From Cephalothrix spiralis (lineage: Eukaryota; Nemertea; Palaeonemertea; Archinemertea; Cephalotrichidae): a stretch of 14,008 nucleotides of DNA. Made by a program: the position numbers and the translations under genes. The notes under the pieces were generated by a model. The model ran no database searches and was not told where the DNA came from. It worked only from the letters and a program-made list of their open reading frames with translations. Location of the stretch: NCBI GenBank assembly GCA_032353305.1, contig JAUCNG010089993.1, positions 1-14,008 on the forward strand, given 5' to 3'. This document shows, in pieces, positions 9,701-13,476 of this stretch (position 1 is the stretch's first letter; each line of letters starts with the position of its first letter).

Positions 9701-12700
9701 CATTAACTAGAGTGCTGATATTAGATCCATCGAGGTAAGACATTTGAATAGTAGGCGAACCAGATCCGTCATAACTTTGACTAAACCAATAGAGATATCT
9801 GTAAATGAAAATACAAATGATTTTCCTTTTTTTAAATATGTTATCAGGAATACATGTGTATTCCTGATGTTAAAGAAAATCATTTCAAACTCAGTGGTGG
9901 AAAAACGACAAGGTCTATGGATTGGCTCGGTGGCAAGGTAGTAGGGCGTCGGTCTCATAATCCGGAGGTCCCGAGTTTGAGACCCGGCTCGATACTACTT
10001 TCTATCGGGAAGAACCTTGGGCAAGTTCTCCAGCGTACTGCCTCCTGGGTGGCTCGATCAGGTTAAATACGTGGAATGGGGGAACTGTCCCTCCCTTCGG
10101 AGTAACCCGACTGCTAATCAATCGGTATATAGAAAATAGATTAGAGTGCGGGATAGGTCTACAGGTCTAAGGGTAAATGTACATCAAGCGGACCGCCTGT
10201 GTCTATTTGAGCCAGTAATCTGACGCCCGCCCTCCCTATAAGTTGATCCGCGTATCCATTTTGAGAGAACTCGATCAGAATAGGAAATGACAGAAAATTA
10301 GGAAAAATATGCATTTTTCTAGGATCAAATTTGGACGACCTAGAAGTGATATATATCAAAATGTGCCTTATCATCTGCTGATTACTGCCACCTGGCATCA
10401 AATTTAGCCATTTTTAGTTTGAAGAATTAAAGGTGGACTGCTTTTATAAAATTGATTAAATACTTCATAATGTTATGGTTTTTCTTGAAAATCAGGCATG
10501 TCCGGGCTGTCGTTTTGTTAGACTGGTTATGTGACCGATCCAAGTATGCTCCTGCTATGATTTGTCGATATTAGATAATTTATGACATACAGTCTAAAAA
10601 GTCATAAGAAGATCATAGAATATTGCCCAAATGTCGGATAACGAGTGATAACACATACTTTTTATGCTTTATATCCTCTTCCCGTTTTCCGCTAAATCAC
10701 TTTTCCCGCTATCGTTAACTTTCTTCTATATAGGGCGTCAGATAACTTCACGAATAGACACAAAGGTACGCATGCCGAGCATGCTTTCACAGAGAGACGC
10801 GATTTTGTCAATCTGCCTTGGAAATAAAGTTTATAAATAAATTAACCCCTATCCCGCACTCTAATCTATTTTCTAAATACCGCGGCCATTAGCAGTAGGG
10901 TTTAGCCCGAAGGGAGGGACAGCGTTCCACTCCACGTACTTAACCTGACCGAGCCACCCAGGAGGCTGTACGCTGAAGAACTTGCTCAAGGTTCAACCCG
11001 ACGGAAAGTTGTGTCGAGACTGGGTATCGATTCAGGGATCCCAGCGCTCTACTACTTCGCTACCGAGGTTTCCCGTTGCCGTGAAGCTAATTTAGCCCTT
11101 TTCCCGCTATACCCCCTTTAGACCCTCTTAGACCTAATTATTATGGTCTATGATAAGACAATAAGATGGCTATAGAGTTGTCTAGTATCGGTATTTTAAG
11201 GTCAGGTAGCGCTTTAAGTACTCGATGAAAAAAAGACTCACTCTTGACAATTGCACTATCTGGGTACTTTATCTATGCCTTCCCCTGGTTACACTCTATG
11301 TACTACTACAACTGTACCTTAAGATTGGGTTCACTGTCACTGATTTAAAAGTTGCTTGATGTTCATTTCCTAATACGACTTCAGTTACATTCGAGCCATT
11401 TAGACTTGAACAGAGAATAGCCTTTTCAGTTGTAAAGTAAAGATTATCTGAAATAATAAAATAACACAGTATTTTTCCCAGACACCAAATTATAGAGCTA
11501 GATATCAATCAATAGGCACTGTCTCAAAGGTTAGTGAGGTATATAATATCTTACGAAACTAAATCGAGCGATATGACGTCATATAGATAATAACCTTAAA
11601 TCCAAGCCAAAAACCGCATTAATCAAACTAAGACACTATATACATAATGACTTATATGTATCAAGTTACAAGTTTTCATCTGCTCTGGGCCTCTGGCGTA
11701 GACGAGGAGGCGACGCCCTTATTTTATGTGCACCGTGAATGGGGAAAATCGGCTCAACGTGATCGTGAACTGCTAGAATCTGACTAACGTGATCCGCGAA
11801 AGCCCCTTTTTACATTTCAAAATTCGTGAAAGTCCCCTTTTTAGATTCTTTTTACATATCGTGATTCGTGATACGTCGTCCGTGAACGTGAAAATGAATT
11901 TAAAGTAATAATTTTACGATTATTTCAATAAAAACCATAAATTTTCGCCAAATCTTTGACGCTCGCAATGGCTATTCCATTATAGGACTTATATAGGACA
12001 TTATAGCCGAAAATTCAAAATACATGCATCATAAAAATGGTATACTTTCTCCGTGCTTCGTGTTAGGCCATTTTTTAATCCGTGCTTTGTGAAACGCCAT
12101 ATTTTGCGTTCGTTATTCGTGCTCAACCCCCCCCCCCCTTCACTCACTTATAGACGATATAAGCCAAAGCATGGTGATACTATTTTTTATCGATTTAGTA
12201 TACACAATTATATGGAAATTTGGCGAGGGATTATATAGAAAAGACGCAACTCAGCTGTGTCGGGATCGGCCCTTTTTTTGTCGGAGCGTTTTCAAAGGCT
12301 AGTAGCAGCGCGCTTATGAGCCTATGAGGGGGGCAGGAACTAGCTCCCCCTCAAAAAAAACAAAAAAGCTTAGTCCCCGAACAAGATTAGTGCAGTGGTT
12401 TAACATAGTGGCGGGTAGTTGACCCCCACAAACTTTATATATTCTTTAGAAAGGTGATTGTATGTACCTTGACTCAAATCTACTTCGTATTTCAATACTT
12501 ACCTGCTAGCCAGTCGATGGCTATTGAATTTCTGCTTGATTCACCCTTGCTACCTTCTAAGCAAACATAATCAGACTCGTTTAGTAACTTGGTGAATATC
12601 CCATGCCCACAATCATTTGACCCACTTGTACCACATTTCTTTTTTGTGTAGGAATTTCCAAACGACCAGAATAATTTCTTCTTAGAAACATGTATACCAA

Positions 12701-12712
12701 TAACCTTAACAG
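536..12712 (-). CDS. LDL receptor-related protein-like gene, internal part (eight exons)
   Basis: Joining eight minus-strand segments (12503-12712, 11318-11447, 9618-9798, 8721-8840, 7993-8104, 3358-3498, 1580-1831, 536-704) at GT-AG sites gives one open frame of 1315 nt, about 438 codons. Successive junction phases are 1, 2, 0, 0, 1, 1, 1, and each split codon restores a sensible residue. The product has five YWTD-like strands (LFW, LYF, LYW, VYW, LYW), then a six-Cys EGF module, then the start of another propeller (IYF, LYM). Propeller-EGF-propeller is the organisation of LRP-type endocytic or Wnt co-receptors. Known members are extracellular type I membrane proteins; no signal peptide, LA module or membrane segment falls in this window. 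Several N-glycosylation sequons (NES, NGS, NVT, NIS) fit a secreted path. The sequence is diverged, so the orthologue (LRP1/2, 4, 5/6 or a lineage-specific member) cannot be named. The gene continues past both ends of the set. Confidence 0.87.
845..857 (-). repeat. Mariner/IS630-like terminal sequence, site 2
   Basis: The same 13 bases as at 2257-2269 occur in the same orientation, followed by different sequence. It may be an isolated end of a decayed element. Confidence 0.3.
1178..1530 (+). repeat. CCCG-rich degenerate tandem repeat
   Basis: This pyrimidine-rich stretch is dominated by cccgctcccgtt-like words. Within it, one unit starting ctggctttttt (1264) recurs as ctggctttgcc (1351), each running through gattcatttccc to ttaacccc. 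Open frames across it (1226-1536) encode only low-complexity Pro/Phe-rich peptides and are not genes. It ends in tagaccctcc, as does the related piece near 11130. It lies in the intron between host exons 7 and 8. Confidence 0.65.
1580..1831 (-). CDS. LRP-like exon 7: first blade of second propeller
   Basis: The acceptor is tattttttttcag| before 1831 and the donor is CCCCTGA|gtaagt after 1580. Two incoming bases join the G of exon 6 to make Asp (LLGKDAEED). The 83 codons begin DYLIVLPSAKRTLYKYQL, the opening strands of an LRP propeller after an EGF ('fLlva....i.ridL'). They continue RLFAIDPTSHTIYFT, where IYFT holds the YWTD position, then KIEYFDIKDAAIKGEIDL. The frame also stays open upstream of the acceptor, making a longer ORF, but that part falls in intron sequence and does not resemble the family. 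The exon leaves in phase 1; the A joins GT of the next exon to make Ser. Confidence 0.87.
1889..2451. repeat. Inverted pair of 30-bp GTYGACTTAG repeats
   Basis: The + strand at 1889-1921 has ctaagtcgac twice (spacing 20). The minus strand of 2421-2451 has the same layout with ctaagtcaac twice (spacing 16). Both share tcactaagtc and acagctt. The two facing copies lie about 500 bp apart and may be the ends of a short non-autonomous element. Confidence 0.4.
2257..2269 (-). repeat. Mariner/IS630-like terminal sequence, site 1
   Basis: The minus strand reads TACAGTGTGTCCC, then AATATTATGG. This resembles the TIR start of many mariner-like elements, with TA at the tip. A matching inward-facing partner was not found. 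The same 13 bases recur at 845-857. Confidence 0.35.
2651..2719 (-). repeat. tRNA-like relic (tRNA-Tyr-like, perfect box B)
   Basis: On the minus strand, GCTGG-TTCGAAC-CCAGC forms a perfect T arm and contains a consensus box B (GTTCGAACC). Upstream, tatagagcgacaggctgtaaa recalls the D-arm and GTA anticodon loop of tRNA-Tyr. The acceptor ends pair only with wobbles and one mismatch, the anticodon stem does not close, and the variable region is deleted. It is therefore a tRNA pseudogene or the head of another SINE, not a working tRNA. Confidence 0.55.
3044..3102 (+). repeat. Dispersed intronic repeat, copy a
   Basis: Core words ggtttagcatattggcgg, atagttgaac and agaaaggt align with 12393-12455 at roughly 80% identity. 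Upstream sequence also shows a looser match (ggcgggaact, then an A-rich run). It lies in the intron between host exons 6 and 7. Confidence 0.6.
3142..3247. repeat. G/C-rich inverted repeat (foldback)
   Basis: The left arm around 3149-3173 (ccctgggtaggggtgggg, then ggcaaaa) is complementary to the right arm around 3218-3240 (tttgctcccacccccaccc, then aggg). Arms are about 25-30 bp and the A/T-rich loop is about 44 bp. It lies 40 bp from dispersed repeat copy a and may belong to the same element. Confidence 0.6.
3358..3498 (-). CDS. LRP-like exon 6: EGF-like module
   Basis: The acceptor is tttcttttaag| before 3498 and the donor is GGAAAAG|gtaaat after 3358. The exon has two incoming bases, 46 codons and one outgoing base, so the module lies in a phase 1-1 exon, as EGF modules usually do. 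Its six cysteines have spacing C-x6-C-x3-C-x10-C-x1-C-x12-C. NPCLVNNGGCDELC matches the LRP-type EGF start ('NpC..nNGGCshLC'). The fifth and sixth cysteines lie in CGCSMLG...AGKSC. It separates the two propellers with no LA (class A) repeat between them, as in LRP5/6 and in parts of LRP1, LRP2 and LRP4. Confidence 0.92.
3628..3680. repeat. CGG/CCG palindrome patch
   Basis: A perfect 18-bp palindrome of CGG and CCG triplets fills 3628-3645, and a further acggcggcggcgt follows at 3668-3680. This is far more GC-rich than its surroundings. It may be a triplet repeat or the end of an unrecognised element. Confidence 0.6.
4210..4259. repeat. Imperfect inverted repeat
   Basis: cactgttcacc at 4210-4220 pairs with ggtggacagtg at 4249-4259 with one mismatch, and an inner tgtac/gtaca pair is also present. 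A short hairpin is possible; no function is recognised. Confidence 0.4.
4599..4604 (-). terminator. Polyadenylation signal AATAAA for the ankyrin-kinase gene
   Basis: On the minus strand AATAAA lies 48 bases after the kinase gene's stop codon, followed by T-rich sequence. It is the canonical eukaryotic signal at a normal distance. It suggests that the nested gene ends its own transcript instead of relying on the host gene. In AT-rich DNA this hexamer is common, so the support is moderate. Confidence 0.5.
4653..7025 (-). CDS. Ankyrin-repeat protein kinase, single exon, nested in host intron
   Basis: This is an uninterrupted 790-residue protein. Residues about 7-340 hold nine or ten ankyrin repeats; the clearest are TPLHVA at 43, TPLHSA at 114, TALMLA at 147, TPLYLA at 180 and TALMIA at 213. 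Residues about 345-480 are a linker of no recognised family. The kinase domain spans about 484-745: glycine loop IGKGSFGKV (489-497), ATP-site Lys510, alpha-C Glu527 or 528, catalytic HKDLKLKN (621-628; Asp623, Asn628), DFG (641-643), APE (666-668), Asp683 and Arg733. All core catalytic residues are present, so it should be active; Lys replaces Arg in HRD. The C-tail (761-790) is Ser/Thr-rich. ANK-then-kinase order resembles TNNI3K of the TKL group, whereas RIPK4 and ANKK1 have the reverse order; orthology is not claimed. It is probably cytosolic, with no signal or membrane segment. The ATG is fixed by an in-frame TAA two codons upstream (7029-7031). Confidence 0.95.
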   Translation of the reverse strand: MDDRFKAENDLFQAIYSRSLGAVKQILKSTQVDINTKNEMGVTPLHVACMKSAGQIVHVLIRAGANIDAKDDLQGASPLFWVSDQGNNKIAKQLIIEGADIGAVVSIGDNIGQTPLHSASQNGHIDIVKLLLSKGAIVDHQDHKQYTALMLASQHGHLNAAKRLISAKADVNIASFNGSTPLYLASEFGQNDLVKLLLGRGAIVDQGTIHNETALMIASRNGYLFILKDLISAGANVNHLDEMFSSALSLAARYGYLNVIKELLKANANINHVESADTNSSPLVTAVSNGKNSIVDFFLENHYQELDLGGVHYALEIASVNGDYPTVLKILKYYPQVIYKALKCCIIGAQCKMLKNLMSTLGQNEYQIPSSANETKIGYDVTNLSAENYIKRLKLCKLIIREFEDKIYVKTYDILCGKIDILIRKAELALPHFKKVTITETNREIDGVAYYFIKNRFIRFMFDSNLDIMGTDYSLDWIIDINPGKDNLIGKGSFGKVYKYSVDNRDIAVKVCQLDNKKIHQTSSNNEEAIKMRQCVHPNIVQFHGLRLRDIEGKNCLLILMELCKEDLYNHFSIEGDNSEINPGKFEDVDSMFKSSLHHFLTINLQLYNGLVYLHKQSLIHKDLKLKNIMLSFDDTVKITDFGLADIIEGDEEVTRHFKGTPLYCAPEVKRGLKEYVYSFKSDVYNTAIMMLEMYFGIIFKNQDVAKYFKDHNAPEKLTEMVTRVCAYDASERPTADECFALVDSMLADLQNENNSLPNISPLLSEVGSEIMGSFCESSTSYVTLSKLSK
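7026..7992. other. Intron sequence 5' of the kinase gene, likely holding its promoter
   Basis: The nested gene's promoter should lie here. A TTATATAA palindrome at 7236-7243, about 210 bp before the ATG, is a weak TATA candidate. A GC-rich patch (about 7880-7975, ggccgccacgcccgccgccc) beside exon 5 has no recognised identity. No other gene is seen. Confidence 0.3.
7993..8104 (-). CDS. LRP-like exon 5: end of propeller before EGF
   Basis: The acceptor is aaattttag| before 8104 and the donor is ATGGAGG|gtaagt after 7993. The exon has 37 codons and leaves in phase 1. It starts IYQLPLSDVN, continuing LKN of exon 4 in the 'IyrlpL' strand pattern. It ends with SVTSMVAFDPMVQPMEG, the final strand and linker that in LRP proteins leads straight into the 'NPC...NGGC' EGF module. 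The outgoing G plus CT of the next exon gives Ala (MEGATNPC). The intron that follows is the largest in the window (4494 bp) and houses the ankyrin-kinase gene. Confidence 0.83.
8494..8516 (+). repeat. 9-bp tandem repeat (attactagc), about 2.6 copies
   Basis: Two full units and a partial unit lie directly beyond the 3' end of SINE copy 2. On the element's strand they read aatgctagt repeated. Such short tandem tails are common at SINE and LINE 3' ends, so it probably belongs to the element. Confidence 0.6.
8523..8696 (-). mobile_element. Same SINE, copy 2 (internally deleted)
   Basis: The minus strand matches copy 1 from the body (tacgtggagtggg, cctcccttt) to the tail (gcgggataggtctacaggcataagggtaaatg). 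Most of the tRNA head is missing: the body at about 8673 runs through tatata into a short piece (8681-8696) matching the 5' end of copy 3. At its 3' end, below 8523, lies a 9-bp tandem repeat (8494-8516), as in SINE tails. It sits in the intron between host exons 4 and 5, right beside exon 4. Confidence 0.72.
8721..8840 (-). CDS. LRP-like exon 4: YWTD blade (LYWSD)
   Basis: The acceptor is ggattgcag| before 8840 and the donor is AAT|gtaagt after 8721. The exon is exactly 40 codons, phase 0 at both ends. It begins KMSWDGKNRVVV, the 'I.rv.lDGknR.vlv' strand that continues DRIE from exon 3. It then gives PDPKSLVIVNGYLYWSDLRLKN, the 'p.gltv.ngyLYWsD' strand; note LYWSD at the YWTD position. A phase 0-0 exon of this kind could be skipped without a frameshift. 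Confidence 0.9.
8938..9080 (+). mobile_element. Terminal fragment of a Tigger/pogo-like DNA transposon
   Basis: TA followed by CAGTGAAACCCCGC at 8936-8951 is the kind of end and target site seen in pogo/Tigger elements (family resemblance from memory). The inside contains a repeat with 18 of 20 matches, gtcccaaattccgggatgtc at 8983-9002 and its partner at 9053-9072, with 70-bp spacing, plus matching inverted pieces (ccgggacttg with caagttccgg). No opposite end and no transposase frame is seen, so it is a remnant. Confidence 0.5.
9618..9798 (-). CDS. LRP-like exon 3: two YWTD strands (LYWFS and VYWTN)
   Basis: The acceptor is ttcatttacag| before 9798 and the donor is GAG|gtaatc after 9618. 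One incoming base plus 60 codons leaves in phase 0. The peptide starts RYLYWFSQSYDGSG, then has IQMSYLDGSNIST, a canonical blade strand, then GQIAIDFSTFDVYWTN, the next blade's first strands, ending NPTYDRIE. 'I.yLDGSN' and 'IAIDfs...VYWTN' are close to the family consensus, and this is the best single exon for identifying the protein as LDL-receptor class. NIS is a potential glycosylation site. A 71-bp imperfect inverted repeat (9816-9886) lies 15 bases upstream of the acceptor. Confidence 0.9.
9816..9886. repeat. Imperfect inverted repeat next to exon 3 acceptor
   Basis: A perfect 12-bp inverted repeat with 2-bp centre (atcaggaataca, tg, tgtattcctgat; 9843-9868) is extended by aaatgattttcctt on the left and aaagaaaatcattt on the right. 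It could form a hairpin in the pre-mRNA 15 bases from the splice acceptor at 9799, or be a small MITE. Confidence 0.6.
9911..10180 (+). mobile_element. tRNA-derived SINE, copy 1 (full length, tRNA-Met-like head)
   Basis: The head (about 9915-9995) resembles an elongator tRNA-Met. GGTCTCATAATCC gives a CTCATAA anticodon loop with CAT, and gagtttgagaccc sits where box B should be. It is followed by a central body (cttgggcaag, then cctcctgggtggctcg, then ggttaaatacgtgg) and a tail ending gcgggataggtctacagg. The body is shared at high identity with two other copies in this window. The layout (pol III promoter head, body, tail) is that of a SINE moved by a LINE enzyme. The body resembles the widespread metazoan SINE core around 'TTGGGCAAG...', from memory and not verified. 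Long ORFs across it are incidental. Confidence 0.8.
10675..10730 (+). repeat. CCCG-rich repeat fragment, left of SINE copy 3
   Basis: Words such as ttcccgttttccgct and ttcccgctatcgttaac match the composition and motifs of 1178-1530. Confidence 0.45.
10846..11070 (-). mobile_element. Same SINE, copy 3 (nearly full length, diverged head)
   Basis: The minus strand has a tRNA-like head (cctcggtagcgaagtagtag, then ctgaatcgataccc near the box B position), then the shared body (gagcaagttcttcagcgtac, cctcctgggtggctcgg, ggttaagtacgtgg) and tail (gattagagtgcgggatagg). Its head is clearly more diverged from tRNA-Met than that of copy 1. CCCG-rich repeat pieces lie on both sides (10675-10725 and 11071-11135), which suggests insertion into an older repeat. 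Confidence 0.75.
11071..11135 (+). repeat. CCCG-rich repeat fragment, right of SINE copy 3
   Basis: It contains tttcccgttgccg and ttttcccgctataccccc, then tagaccctc. It shares its end with the 1178-1530 array (ttctaccccatctagaccct). Together with the fragment at 10675-10730 it brackets SINE copy 3. Confidence 0.45.
11318..11447 (-). CDS. LRP-like exon 2: YWTD blade (LYFTT)
   Basis: The acceptor is attatttcag| before 11447 and the donor is CTTAAG|gtacag after 11318. The 130-nt exon enters with two bases and leaves with two. It reads DNLYFTTEKAILCSSLNGSNVTEVV (shown here as motif, split over strands): LYFTT stands at the YWTD site, followed by 'I..ssLnGSN.t.vv', which is the usual second and third strand of an LDL-receptor blade ('I.v..lDGs.R.vl'). 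The end, SVTVNPILR, leads into YLYW of the next exon in the 'iavdP..gyLYW' pattern. NGS and NVT are potential N-glycosylation sites. The reading frame stays open upstream into the intron as a longer ORF, but the acceptor gives the phase that fits exon 1. Confidence 0.85.
11792..11843 (+). repeat. 30-bp tandem repeat in a CGTGA-rich stretch
   Basis: atccgcgaaagccccttttta at 11792 recurs as attcgtgaaagtccccttttta at 11822. The surrounding 11750-11895 and 12050-12125 are rich in cgtgatt, cgtgaa and cgtgctt words, like a decayed satellite. Runs of C follow at 12127-12138. Confidence 0.5.
12393..12455 (+). repeat. Dispersed intronic repeat, copy b
   Basis: This is the second copy of the 3044-3102 repeat (ggtttaacatagtggcgg, gtagttgac, tagaaaggt), in the same orientation. 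It lies in the intron between host exons 1 and 2, with a similar A-rich stretch just upstream (12351-12367). Confidence 0.6.
12503..12712 (-). CDS. LRP-like exon 1 of window: propeller blade with LFW motif
   Basis: The acceptor is a pyrimidine-rich stretch ending in tcttgcag before 12712, and the donor is cag|gtaagt after 12503. The exon enters with two bases of a split codon and leaves with one. It encodes 69 whole codons. VKVIGIHVSKKKLFW is a typical propeller strand ending at the YWTD position, and the exon closes with NSIAIDWLAG, which matches the 'gIAvDWvaGnLYW' strand of LDL-receptor blades. The outgoing G joins AT of the next exon to give Asp, making IDWLAGDNLYF. Between the strands lies an insert with two cysteines about eight residues apart (CGTSGSNDCG), unusual for a blade and possibly a disulfide-closed loop. 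The exon before this one was not found. Confidence 0.85.
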
Positions 12713-12940
12713 CTGCAAGAAGAAGATTACATGTATTTTACACTAAATGAAAGGACATCGCCTCCTTACGGTACTATATTCGCCGGTAAAAATGCTTCTT
12801 TGTTGACCAGTAAAACCAGCTTTGGTGGTTTTGATCAAGGGTAGGAGTCCCGGCATCACTGAAAATTACAAAATCGCGGGTTCCAAATTATTCCGAGAAA
12901 TGCGCATGCGTGGTCAAATTATAGGGTTGCGCATACCAAA

Positions 12941-13184
12941 ATCGCAAAAATGACAGCGGACTCCGGTAAAATAGGGATATGTTTCTATCCTTCTGTAATA
13001 CAATTATATGACGTAAAAATTAGCCGTTACAGAGTTATTAACGAATTATTTAAAACAGTTTGACGTCACTTAATTATTGATTCGTTAATAACTCTGTAAT
13101 GGCTGATTTTACGTCATACAATTGTATTACGGACAAATAGAAACATGCGCCTATTTTACCGGATCCGCTGTCATTTTTTGCGAT
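12941..13184. mobile_element. Foldback or MITE-like element with arms of about 106 bp
   Basis: The left arm (12941-13046) and right arm (about 13079-13184) are inverted copies, differing at only about a dozen positions with two one-base indels. Both start atcgcaaaaa and end agagttattaacgaat at the inner side. The loop between them is about 32 bp. No coding capacity and no clear target-site duplication is visible. This suits a non-autonomous DNA transposon of foldback type; an inversion duplication is the alternative. Confidence 0.75.
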
Positions 13185-13228
13185 TCATGCTAAGTTGATG
13201 ACATTTCGTGTATATGTAATGTCAAAAG

Positions 13229-13246
13229 TAAGGTCACGTGACCTTA
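13229..13246. promoter_or_regulatory. 18-bp perfect palindrome with E-box and paired AGGTCA half-sites
   Basis: TAAGGTCACGTGACCTTA is a perfect palindrome. Its centre CACGTG is a bHLH E-box, and AGGTCA with TGACCT separated by two bases forms an inverted pair of nuclear-receptor half-sites. It is a possible transcription factor site, but no promoter is located here. Confidence 0.3.
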
Positions 13247-13438
13247 TAATGTCATAGTTCTCAATATCTCAAAACGTATTTATGATGATATTTGGCATAT
13301 AAGGTATATGTCACATGCTAAAAACATTCGCTTTGTCAAAACTGTGTTTACATGACCCACAGGGTCCCTGGGCTTAAATACATGTACGTAGCGAGAGGAT
13401 CCGTTTTATGCATCGTTATACGCAGTCCGCAGGACCAA

Positions 13439-13476
13439 GCTCTTTAGAGCTTGTTACGCTCTTTAGAGCTTGTTAC
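13439..13476 (+). repeat. 19-bp tandem repeat, two copies, each a hairpin
   Basis: gctctttagagcttgttac occurs twice without a gap. Within each unit, with the preceding base, AGCTC and GAGCT flank TTTA, so each copy can fold into a small stem-loop. Confidence 0.65.

Noticed and set aside
9854-10066. A 70-codon + strand ORF
   Set aside because: It crosses the inverted repeat and SINE copy 1; no protein family resemblance.
11572-11583. TATGACGTCATA palindrome (CRE-like), with a similar word near 2225
   Set aside because: A single short consensus match in intron DNA; too common to support a regulatory call.
12780-12862. Minus-strand exon-like stretch with acceptor ttttcag and peptide WFYWSTKKHF, resembling a YWTD strand
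   Set aside because: Its frame hits TAG before any donor that would give the phase needed by the next exon, the intron to 12712 would be only about 50 bp, and the Trp-Phe-Tyr-Trp part arises from a small inverted repeat (aaaacca/tggtttt).
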